DNA of 60,000 bases from assembly GCA_030704615.1 (NCBI GenBank), contig CM060731.1, positions 62,044,756 through 62,104,755 of the forward strand, in the 5' to 3' direction. The position numbers and the translations under genes were made by a program. This document shows positions 44,885 through 56,149 of the stretch, one piece after another; positions within the stretch are counted from its first letter, which is position 1, and each line of letters opens with the position of its first letter. The notes below the pieces were generated by a model that ran no database searches, had not been told where the DNA came from, and saw only the letters and a program-made list of their open reading frames with translations. This stretch comes from Takakia lepidozioides (Eukaryota > Streptophyta > Takakiopsida > Takakiales > Takakiaceae).

Positions 44885-47800
44885 GAAGAAAGAAGATGCA
44901 GGCATGCAAAGTTATGAAGAGACTTTGGCTGAAGTAATATGCCAGACCAAAGCAGAGATTACCATTGGACAGCTATTGGCTGTGGCACCTTATTGTAGAC
45001 ACAGGCTGTATCAAGCAATCAATCGAATTGCCCAGGAGACAGGAAACACAGACCTGAACAGCAAGGTGACCAGTTATAAGTGAAGCCGGAAGGGCGAGAA
45101 ACAGTCTGGACTTTGATGATTCTATGCCAGTAATCCAATTGAGAATTGGAAGCACAGAACTAACTGATGTACTGATAGATGGAGGCTCCGGAGTAAATAT
45201 CATGACAGACCAATTAAGAAAGAAGCTTGGTCTAAGTAACATGAAACCAGCCCCATTTACAGTAACAATGGCAGATCAAAGAAGTGTACAGCCATTGGGA
45301 TTAATAAGAGGAGTTAAGATACAGATACAGAAGATGATCTTTATGATCACAGTAACTGTGTTGAAGATGGATGAAGTCATGGAGGCTTACTCCTTATTAT
45401 TGGGACGTCCGTGGCTGAAACAGGCCAGGGTATTCCATGACTGGAATTCTCAGTTACTAACCGTGCATAATGGGATACACGAGATACAAATTACCACAAA
45501 GAAATCTAGTAGATTACCTGCTACGAGAAGACCTCGAGGGGTCAGAGAGTATGACTGGAGAGGATGACTGGATGAGGAGCAGGAAGCTACCCTGTTTGCT
45601 GCACACCCATAGTGGGAGCAGGTTGCAGAGATGCGGCTGGAAGGCCTAAGTTGTTTAAGAGGTATCTGCTGTGGTGTAGTGACAGCAACACCAACTGAGG
45701 AGGAAACCATCAGTTACCCATCACATTTCTATGAAGAAAGAGAAGGAGAAATGGAAATCCTAGAGGAACCAGCCACTGTGAGTTTACAGGATGAAGTGGT
45801 GACTGGTTGGACAATCACAGCTGATGAGCAAGTGAGGAAGTGAATGTGGGAACTAAAGAGGAACCGAGGATGGTGAAGGTAGGAGCTGATTTGGAGCCAT
45901 AATTCTTTGAAGAAGCTAAGAATTTGTTCATCAAATACAGAGATGTATTTGCTTGGAGCTAGGAGGATCTAAAAAGGATACCACCTGAAATCTGTCAGCA
46001 TAAGATTGAACTGGAACCAGGGTCAGTACCAATCAAGCAGGCGAGGTACAGAATGAATCCCAACTACGCGCAGAAGGTTGGAGAAGAGATCAAGAAGTTG
46101 GCTGAGGCTAAGTTTATATACCCTAGAGAGTATACAACTTGGTTGTCACCCATTGTGATAGTTCCCAAAAAGAATGGTAAACTAAGAGTTTGTGTGAACT
46201 ACAAGAAGCTGAATGCTTGTACGAAGAAAGATCCTTTCCCTTTGCCATTCACAGAAGCAGTCTTGGACACTGTGGCAAGCCATGAGATGTACTCATTCAT
46301 GGATGGCTTCAGTAGTTATAATCAAGTGCAAGTGGCAGAAGAAGACCAAGGAAAGACAGTTTTCATCACAGACTGGGGTGTCATGCCCTTTGGACTTTGT
46401 AATGCACCAGCAACCTTTCAGAGAGTAATAAGTGAATCTTTTCATGAGTATCTGGATGATTTCATGCAGGTGTTCTTGGATGATTTCAGTGTGTACAGCT
46501 CTAAGAATGAGCACTTGCATAAATTGGAGTTATGTCTGGCCAGATGCAGGATGAGAGGTCTGGGCCTGAATCCAGATAAGTGTATTTTCTGTGTGAACTC
46601 AGGGGTGCTTCTGGGACACATTGTGTGTAAGAGGGGACTTCTTGTGGATCCCAGGAAGACAGAGACCATTAAAGCCTCTCCACCACCAGTGAATGTTAAG
46701 AGTCTAAGGAGATTCCTTGGACAACCAGCTATTACAGAAGATTTGTCAGATGGTATGCACAGATAGCAGCACCATTGAGCAAACTTCTTCTGAAGAAAGA
46801 TGAGTGTTTGCATGGACACCTGAATGTCAACAGGCTTTTGAGGAACTTACATTGTCAGTAACAACTACACCTGTGCTGATTAATCCTCAGTGGCAGGAAA
46901 TATTTCATGTTCACTGTGATGCTTCTGGAGAAGCACTAGGAGCAGTGTTAGCCCAAAATGTTACATGAAGGATAGATTCACCTGTGTACTATGCTAGCGA
47001 TTGATGAATAATGCCGAAAGAAATTATAGCACAACGGAAAGAAGCATTGGCAATGATCTATGCAGTGAAGAAATTCATGCATTACTTGTTGGGCAGAAGT
47101 TTATGTTCTATGTGGATCACCAGGCTCTGATATACCTGGTAAACAAACCTCTGATAAGCGGAAGAATAGCAAGATGGTTGATAATCTTGCACGAGTTTGA
47201 GTTCGAGGTTGTTTACAAGCCTGGGAGGCTGCATCTTATGGCGGATCACTTGTCACGGTTATCAACAAGAGAACTAGCCACGGGAGTAGATGATCAATTA
47301 CCAGATGCGAGTCTATTTGCAGTGGAGGTGCAGGGAAGTGCAGATGACTGGTTGGATTGGTAGTGGCCAATCAGATACTACCTTGCTCATGGTCAGTGCC
47401 CACCAAGTTATGGAAAGGAGCAGAGAAAGAGAATTGTTATCAGGCTCTACCTTACACTATGGTAGGGAGCAGAATGTAAAGCTAGGACCAGATGGAGTGC
47501 TGAAGCGATGCTTATACCCCATGAAGTTAATAAAGTTTTGGAGGAAGTTCATAAAGGAGTGGCAGGAGGTCATTTTGGAGAAGAGACTACCTGCAGGAAG
47601 ATACTACATGCAGGTTACTGGTGGCCTACTTTGTTCAAAGATGTACACAAGTATTGTCAGAGTTGTGATGAATGTCAGAGGCTAGGACCTTTGCAGAGAT
47701 CTGGGAAGATGGCTTTGCATCCTACAATGCCTACGGAACCATTTCAGAAATGAGGACTAGACTTTGTTGGACCAATTAACCCACCAGCCAAGAATACACA

Positions 47801-48720
47801 GAACAGGTACATAATTACAGCCACTGATTATACTACGAAGTGGGTGGAAGCTAAGCTTTGAGGGACAACACAGCCAAGTCCACAGCAAGGTTCCTGTATG
47901 AAAACATACTTACACGATTTGGCTGTCCATTGGAATTTATCAGTGATCAGGGAAGTCACTCTTCATTAATGAGACCATTGAATTATTGACTAAAGAGTTC
48001 ATGATTGTGCATAGGAAAAGTACAACATATTACCCACAAGGTAATGGACAGGCAGAGGCCACCAACAAAATACTATATACTATATTGGCTAAAATAGTCA
48101 ATGCAAACAGAACGGATTGGGATACAAAGCTGCTGACAGCTTTGTGGTCATACATGACTTCATATAAAGTCACCACTAAGTATACACCACTCCAATTAGT
48201 TTATGGTATGGAAGCTTTACTTCCAGTGGAATTCCGTTACCTACCATGAGAACGAATGGGGAAAGAGAATGGAATTGCAAGATTCAATTAAGGTCAGGAA
48301 ACATGAATTATGCCATGTGGAAGAAGTACGTGCTGATGCAGCTGATAATATGACCAGAATTCAGATGAAGAGAAGGAACAGTTTGATGAAGGCAAGTTAA
48401 AGACTTTTAAGACGAGAGATTTGGTTCTATGGTTGCAGAAGAAGGGAAAGATTAAAGCTTATAAGCTTAAATCACCATGGAAAGGACCTTATGTCATACA
48501 AAAGATGTATGATAACAACACCGCCATGTTACAAACCATTAACAAAGAGATGCTGGGAAGTGTCAATGCCAATAAGTTGAAGGGGTACAGTGGTATCCAT
48601 GACAAACCATTGCAGCATGATTTGCATGTTGAAACGCAAAAGCAGTCACGGGCTGCGCCAGTGATACCAACGGAGTATGAGCACTTGTCGCTAGGCCGAG
48701 CATATATGACCAGGGCGGGC
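44885..48720 (+). pseudogene. pol, copy 2 (broken)
   Basis: Protease at 45124-45567 (LIDGGSG), reverse transcriptase open at 46053-46766 (FGLCNAPATFQR, VFLDDFSVYS), RNase H pieces to about 47270, integrase pieces 47508-48249 and the GPY/F module near 48480. More than ten frameshifts or stops. It keeps the bases lost at the RNase H/integrase and integrase breaks of copy 1, so the two copies complement each other in comparison. Confidence 0.85.
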
Positions 48721-48721
48721 A

Positions 48722-49085
48722 GAACAGCGCGACACAGCCTATCCAGCCCTCAAGGCGTGACATAGCCTATCACAGCCCATCAAGGCGCGACACAACCTAT
48801 CACAACCCATCAGGCGCGACACAGCAATCAGCGCTATCAGCCATCAAGGCACGACACAGCTATCACAGCCCAGCACGGCGCACACACAAGCCTATCACAG
48901 CCCAGCACGGCGCAACACAGCATTCACAGCCCACACAACACAACCTATCACAGCTCACGGCGCAACACAGTCTATCACAACCTACCACAGCGTGTCACAG
49001 CCTATCACAGCTTACCACAGTGCATCACAACCTATCACAACGTACCACAGTATGACACAGCCTGTCACAGCTCAACACAGCCTAC
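48722..49085 (+). repeat. CACAGCC minisatellite in the pol/third-ORF spacer, copy 2
   Basis: Longer version of the array at 30585-30800, with more units such as CGCGACACAGCCTATCACAGC. Confidence 0.8.
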
Positions 49086-49568
49086 TAGGGTTACACATCC
49101 ATAGAATCAGTGACAGGTGGACGCACAATAACTTCAGGAAATGGCCGCGGAAGAAAGGACGGAAGCCAGTTTAGAAAGTGACACGTGGAAGTCAGGGCGC
49201 AACACACAGCTGAGAAGGAAGTGCAAGAACAGATGTCATCAAGAAAGGGACAAGAATTGGCCGTCAAAATACCTAATTAGCACGTCAATTCGGATGATGG
49301 GGGCCCATTAATGAATACGAAAAGGGGCAACAGAACAAACGCCAAGTACAAAAAAGTGAAATTCTTGTCACATGTATTATCCTAGTGGACAGTCCAGCAG
49401 GGAAAGTCCACTAAAGAAAATTAAATCTAAAATCCAGTCACAGCGGTTACAGCCAATCGAAAGCCAGAAAAGGATCAAGAAATTGGAGGGAATTTAAGCG
49501 TAAGTCGGCGTCGTTCTAAGTAACGGGCGTTCGACGGGACAAACCATCAATCTATAGCTTTGAAGCTA

Positions 49569-52500
49569 TGGAGGAACTAACAGACTATACGCTCGCAATA
49601 TTACTTACGCAGTGGCATAGGCACGAAGAACAGAGCGGATCTTTTCTCTTAATCGATGCTTGCAAGCCCCGCAGGCTTACAAGAAATTACCCATAGCTTT
49701 TTGTGGCAACCATACGTTTATGCTTTGTGCCCTGCAGGCATTTCTTCAATTCAATTTACAGCCAAAACATTTCTGTGGGTCTAGAATGAAGAGAAGAGAG
49801 AATGGAAGAAATCAGGGAATCAGGGTGAAGAGCATCACATCCTGCAGAACAAACGATTGCTACTCCACATGCGGTACAGTTACTGAAGGAGCTGTGATTG
49901 CAAGGATTGCAAACAAAGATTGGACATTGCACCACATAGACAGTACAGTTACAATTCTTGCAGAACTTTGAGCCTAAGACAGGGCAACAACGGTGAAGGA
50001 GTTGAATTTAGAAATTACCTATACTACAACAATTGTTTCAATTGCCAGCAGGTCAGGTGCATGTGGAGGAGCACAGGGCAAGACTGCAAATAGGGGACTT
50101 TATTCCAAGAAGGGAGTTTCTTTAAAACTCAGGTTATGCTTGTACCAAGGGTGTACCCAGGGCTAAGGGGTAGGCCAGGTATTGAACATTTTGTTTGCCA
50201 TGAAACAGAACCAACAATATTTGAGCAGATCCTTCACAGAGGAATACTCAAAGCCCCTGAGAGAAGAAGAGGTAGAATGGGCGGACATAATGTACAACGC
50301 ACTGGTAGAGGAGATGAAAGATTACAAGGCACTGCCGCAAAGTCTCCTATCATAGTGTCTGGCCCAATCATTGCTCAAATAATTCTTGATTCTGGCATAC
50401 TTGATGTTCGAGAAAGAAAGGAGATGGGAGTGTTTGAGATTGAAACCACTGCAATGGAAGAGCAAGGCTCTTCACACAGTGAGGGTGGACTGGCAGGGCA
50501 ACCCCAGACTAAGAGACAGAGGCGGGGAAAGACTGTAGTGGCGGATCCACTGGCTTCACTGAATCCGCATGATAATGTTTCCCAAGTTTTTGTGCAGGAA
50601 GGGGCACAACAGCACAGAGAACTGCTATTACTAGAAGCAGGACCTTCAGAGAGGGAAGAGGAAGTTACTTCAGTATCACAGCCATCACAGCCAGATGATC
50701 GCTTGTCACAGAGTTATCACAAGTTGTCCATGCAGTTCCACCAGAAATAATTGATTTGGAGAAAGAAGGGTTAGATATTCCCACTACAGAACAGGTGGTG
50801 GTAGCAATTGAGAAGGGGGACCTTCTCAATGAATATTCTGGTCTGGTCAAGGAAACAGTGATTCCGGAGGTGCAACGGTTGTCCGGGGGAAACCCTGTGG
50901 TGCATATAATACACACACCTGTGACAGAGGTACCACAGGTAGAATGTCAAGACACTACAGCACCGGTGACGGATGAAGTGGTTCAGGAAGAAAATTTGGT
51001 GGGGCAATGGCCTGAGTGGTTCGTGAGGCATCACACTGTTGAGAATCATGGAGAACAGCAGCAAGCTCACCATGATGACCCTCATCAGGCCATGCTTATG
51101 AGTTCCATAAGCAGGACACTTAATTTGTTGGGCACTTATGTCAAATCCCATGTTCCAACTTCCCAATTGGCAGCTTTGAGGGGGGAACTCAGGAAGGAGT
51201 TTGAGGCTCGACTTGCCACTGAGTGAGCAAACAAGGTCGATGAAGAGGTCACTCTCAAGATGCAACAAGACTTAGAGAGTACAGAAGCGGCTTTGCAATT
51301 GGCCAAGGAACAATTGATTGAGGCAGGCCTCACGCAAGACCAGTTGCACGAAGCACATAAGCAACAGTTATACCAAATGCAGGTGAAGCATGAAAGCAAG
51401 TTGCAAGAAGTGAATGCACTACATACGGAGTTGCAGATAGTGCATGACAGGATGGCCATACAATGTGCTACACTCACAACTATGTTTGACCAAGCTACAA
51501 TAGAATAAACAGTCAAGCGGAAAGATGTACGAAGGCAGAGGCAGAGAATGTTGAGCAAGTGAAACTCATTGTCGATATGAAGAATACAATCTGTCGCAAT
51601 GAGAGTACTTTCAAGCAATACAGGCAGGTTAAAGCTGACCAAGAGAGGTACATCCTTGAGTTGCAACAAACACTCATGTCCAATAGAAATGAACTCTCTG
51701 TGGCTAACAAGGCTTGGAAGGAAGCCAATAATCTGGCTGTTGCCTATGCGAGTTTGGTTGAATCTCATGCGAAGCGCATAGTGACTTTACAGCAGCAGAT
51801 AGATGTGTACAGGCTCACAGAGGAGCAGACTCTCAGGGGTGCCACAAGCAACTTGGTGGATAACCACCTTATGCAGGTCTGGTTAGCACAAGGGCCAGTG
51901 GAGGGCAAAGCACCACGAAAACTCACCCAAAGCGAGATGAATGAGCTCAGACTGCAAGTGCAGAACATTGCCACAACTACTATAGACAATGTCTATAGTA
52001 GGATAGCGGAGTTACAGGAGGATGTAGATGGCCTGCAGACTCAAGTGGAGGACCTCACTTCAAATATCGACAAGAGAGTCTATGTAACTGAGGAACAGCT
52101 AATGGCTTCTTATTTACAAGCGAGAACTTTAGCTTTTCAGTCTTCTTCACGGGGGGTGCAGGAGATGCCAATGGTACAAGAGCGAGTGCCACCAACACCA
52201 CAACAAGTCACTGTGCTAGTAGCTGACCTTGTTATTACTACAACCACACCACAGCCACCACGGCCTGAGGTATGGGGGAATGATGCTTTTAACCCACCTA
52301 AAACTCCAGCTGCACTGGAGTACAGTAGGGCTATGATTATGCCCTTCAACCGAATTCCCATTGTGTTGGATTTGGCTTGGAAAGAATTTAGTTCTCCGCA
52401 GTCATTGGCACATTACTATCAAATCATGCGCATTTGGCTGCCAGTGGTCACTGGGACTAAAGTTCTTCCGAACAATCGACCAATTGAGGATCATCACTTT

Positions 52501-53336
52501 GCATAGTACTGGCATGAGGCAAGTACCATATTGAAGGAATTAATTGCCTTCCAAGTTGTACATGGATTCATTTATACCAAGACCAAGGAGGTAGCAAGTA
52601 TTGTCATGGGCTGCGGGTTATACTACGCTGCTAGTTTTCTGGTACGTTATCACATTGAGCAACAAAAGATGCAAACGCGCTTTCTGAATTATTCCAGTGG
52701 GGATCATTGGGTCTTACCTTCAGTGCCACCTCATATGTACCTATATGAGGCAAAAGTTATGATGCAAAAGGATTCTCAGATTCGTTCATGGTTTCATGCG
52801 GCCTGGAACAATTTGTCAACACAGAAATTTGGGCCTGACGATATTTTCTTTAAGGGACATGAGGCATGGAAATATTTGCATTATTCACAAGTCATTGGTA
52901 CACCACTCACCTGGACAGACAAGGAGCTCAGGGTCTTCACCAATTTTGCAATTCAGCGCTTACAACAAGTTTTACAATTTAAACTTCCAGACATGGTGGG
53001 ACCACATTGTATGCCCCAGAGAATTCCAGTTAAAGTTCGACAGTTAAAACACCTCAGGGGGACGAGGATTCTGATACAACTGTTTCATCAGCGGACTCTT
53101 TTGACATGGCAGAAGACTATGCAAGGCAGATGGCAGAGAAGAAGCGACGGGGGTCTCCTATGCCTGAAAGATTACCTCGATATCAGCTTCCAGAGGGACT
53201 GACATATCCAGGTAGTGTTCAATCATCTCCCTCAACCAGTGACAGAACACGGGCTCGCACATGGAGTCCTTCACGAGACTCTCAACGTCACAAGGGTGCT
53301 TGCTCACAAAGGTTTACAAATCCCAAACAGTAAACC
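49569..53336 (+). pseudogene. Third ORF, copy 2
   Basis: Same protein as 31283-35044. Longest open parts: 50756-51226, 51559-52506 and 52531-53202. The coiled coil (51260-51780) and the C-terminal region are well preserved. Copies 1 and 2 differ much less in this protein than expected for junk of the same age, but substitution rates were not measured. Confidence 0.7.
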
Positions 53337-53337
53337 G

Positions 53338-53798
53338 TGCTTTTGGTGTTCCATGCCAACTCTTATCAAAGATTTGTGTCAAATCTTTTATCCAGGGATG
53401 TACCTCAGATCTTTCACCTCGTGATTGATCTTCTTCCCGTACCAATTCCCTTAATCTTTCTTGCAAAGAAAAAGAAGGAGTGGCATCCAACTCTAGTTCT
53501 TCCGGTATGGGTGATGTACTCTCTGATCTTAATGGTGTGAGAGGTCCAGATGATTCCCCTATGTCTATTCCTCTCTCCCAAAGATATGGATAATTAGCTT
53601 TCAGATAGCTTTCTCTTTTTGCTGAATATCTCTGGCGTCTAGCTTCTCTTTCATCACTCATGTCCCATGTCTTTCATTTCTTTTTAATGTGGCAATAACC
53701 AAAACTCTCTTATGTAATATCTCTCGTATATGCCTGGATTTCTTTCAAGCTTCAATGCACCCTTGGCTATACTAGAAGTCTCCGTTATCATATAACCA
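53338..53798 (-). repeat. Inverted gag-leader segment inside copy 2
   Basis: The reverse complement matches 24313-24773 of copy 1, covering the leader ORF end and the gag start. It carries the 18 bp missing from copy 2's own gag, and it shares with copy 1 the two extra bases near the leader ORF end. It therefore came from another, copy-1-like element. Confidence 0.88.
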
Positions 53799-54367
53799 CG
53801 TCACAGTCCGACAGAGCTCGTCACAGTCACAGTCACAGCCCGTCACAGTCTCACAGCCGTCACAGTCAGAACAACACAGTCAATAACACAACCCAAACAC
53901 AGCCCGTCACAGCCCGACACAGCCCAACACAGTCGCACAGCACACAGCCCGACACAGCCCGTCACAGCCGTCGCACAGCTAGTCACAGCCCGTCACAGTT
54001 TCACACAGCCTATCACAGCTTGACACAGCTGTCACGACCATAGGGAACGGATAGCAGGACAGGGAACGACTATGGGGAACAACATCTGCGAATGGAACAT
54101 GTTAGTTCACGGATGACGGTTAGTGAGGGAAACGGTTAGAACAACGGGTAGGAAGGAAAATGATCACTTCTTGGGGAATCACTGCGGGAAGGAGTTCGGG
54201 ATCACTTCTAGGGGGGACTTCGGACATCACTGGGGGAAATGAGGCAGAGAGCACATCTCTGAGCAGAAAGAGGGAGAGCACGGAGTAGGAGGAGGACGAT
54301 CTGTTGATGCTTAATGAATGCAAGCAGTAGAGTTGTAATGTAGAGCAGATTAGAGACTCCATGGCTG
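53799..54367 (+). repeat. Partial LTR at the right end of copy 2
   Basis: Starts within the minisatellite (first roughly 120 bp of the LTR absent) and stops at the equivalent of 42712, losing the last roughly 320 bp. A short duplication, ATTAGAGACTCCATG, marks the right edge. Confidence 0.85.
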
Positions 54368-54538
54368 TGATTAGAGACTCCATGTGCCCTTTCTGTGGAC
54401 ACTTTTCGGGGCGTTTCGCACCTGAACAATCAAGCAAATTGGTAGGCCCAAGCAGTGTGCGTTGCCGCACACTGTTTGAGCTTCCAGTTTGCGGTGCTTT
54501 CAGCCTAGTGCAGATGTCCTGTGTGGGCTATATTCATA

Positions 54539-54979
54539 TCAGCAACGAAACACAAATGTGGGTCTTAAAGATTTCACCTTTTTCTTGGCTGCTCCAGAAG
54601 ACTCCCAAATTTCCGGGGACCCTTTGCGCTTCGGGCTGCTCTCTGCGCCAAACGTGTACGTGAGCCTCTCCCCCTTCCTCTTTCCCGCAGGCAGACTCCT
54701 CGTGAGGCCACCTTCAACATCCTCTTCCATCTCGTCTGTCTCTCCCTCAGATGCAGTGTCCTCTTCATCTGTTCTTGGAACTATGGCGGGCTGCTGTTCT
54801 TCTGCTGATTCTTGCTCCTCCATCGCCACACTTTCCTCTACTCCCTCTTCTACCTCCTTTTCCTCTTCGTCCACTCTTTCCATCCTCATTCTATCTCTGG
54901 CTCTATTCCTGTTTCTAGAGCTCGTGAAGTATAGTGACTTCCTTCTCTTCCTCCTCCGCTGGAAACAAGGGCTCCCCAC
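54539..54979 (-). CDS. Hypothetical acidic protein with basic clusters
   Basis: Open minus-strand frame of 146 codons. It starts with a basic cluster (RRRKRRKS), continues with a long Glu/Asp-rich stretch and ends with a second Lys cluster (AKKKVKS). This composition suggests a nuclear, largely disordered protein or an exon of one. No domain is recognised. The complementary strand is C/T-rich, so the frame could also stay open by composition alone. Confidence 0.3.
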   Translation of the reverse strand: MGSPCFQRRRKRRKSLYFTSSRNRNRARDRMRMERVDEEEKEVEEGVEESVAMEEQESAEEQQPAIVPRTDEEDTASEGETDEMEEDVEGGLTRSLPAGKRKGERLTYTFGAESSPKRKGSPEIWESSGAAKKKVKSLRPTFVFRC

Positions 54980-55948
54980 GATGCCTCTAGAGCTCTCCAG
55001 TTTGACGTTTATAACAAGTGCTGCTATGGCATGTAACCAAATCGAAATTGGACGTTGTCAACCATATTTGGATGCGGGTGTTGTGTTATTGTGTGCGAAC
55101 GGAATTCATCCATTCCGTCGTCTCCGTATTATCCAAGTAATAAAGCGCTAGAAAAAAGTACATCCGTTGCATGCACTAGCGATATATGTCAGATGTACTG
55201 CGCCGCCTGCCAATACCCGCGGCCTTCTTGCTTTCTTTCAAATTCGGATGTGCCGTAGAAAATCTAATGCTAGTTCATTTTCGAGCAGTTCTTGCAGATC
55301 CGCAATAATTGTTATGCTTCACATATGCATCCACGTGTGTTGTACTGCCTACCCCGTGGTTTGCATTTTACCGTAACCGTCGCCATGGGGTCATTCGGCA
55401 TAAAGGGTTCTGTCGGATACGACCATGTCTGGCACGCATTCGTGCGAGGTATCTTCTGCAGTGTCAGTGTTTGTGTTGTGCTCTTCTGGCACAACACAAC
55501 CTCATGACATTTGTGGTCTTCATGTTTACTGCTCTCCAGGGTTGTTGCCGTCTTTTCATAATGGATGGTTTTCATGTCATTTTCAGTGTTTGTTTTCATC
55601 CATAAACAACACGGCTTCTTGTAGTATTTGAAAACAGTTTTTCTGGTTAGTGCCTCTTAGCGTTGCTGTTTTCAAAGTGAAGGTGCATCTCATCCCTACA
55701 TCCTTTGCATGCATCACCCGCAACCTTTGGGTTGGAGCTACCCTTGTTGACCTCAGTTTGCTTGTCTTAATTCCCCTTTCGGTGATTGCGGGCTATCAGT
55801 TCGAGGATTCCGCAACTTTCGTTCAGTGAGGGAAAACATGTCGAGGGAGCGAGATACACTTGCTCGATTCCATTCCAATGCAGGTAGTCTTCCAACCACT
55901 GACTGCAGACGACGATGACCAGTTGTTCATGAGGATGAGCTGGTTACA
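54980..55948. other. No gene recognised
   Basis: Short frames on both strands without family resemblance. It could be the upstream region of the transposase gene that starts near 56100. Confidence 0.3.
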
Positions 55949-56149
55949 GTGTTCCACTGGAGTTGGGTTCTCTCTTGTTTCAAAAAGAGGTGTATGACGA
56001 GGATGGGAATTTGGATTCTGGGCACTTGGAGAAACCATTGGTTGGCAAGTGGTGGAAGGAAGTGGAGAGTCCTTCCAGGCACATACCGTGTCCTTGGAAA
56101 AGAGAGAAGACAAATCAGCAGGATCAGTCACCCCCACTGCAGCATCGGT

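Larger units (their letters stand above)
41941..54367 (+). mobile_element. LTR retrotransposon, copy 2 (decayed, rearranged 3' end)
   Basis: Same family as 22908-36031. Order: 5' LTR (41941-43037), PBS, leader ORF, gag with a 1-kb deletion, broken pol, minisatellite spacer, third ORF to about 53336. An inverted 461-bp gag-leader segment (53338-53798) and a partial LTR (53799-54367) follow. No target-site duplication is found because the right end is truncated. Confidence 0.9.

Noticed and set aside
54489-55151. A Ser-rich plus-strand protein of 220 codons
   Set aside because: It is the complement of a Glu-rich frame on the other strand; the long Ser run follows from the CTC/TCT-rich DNA.
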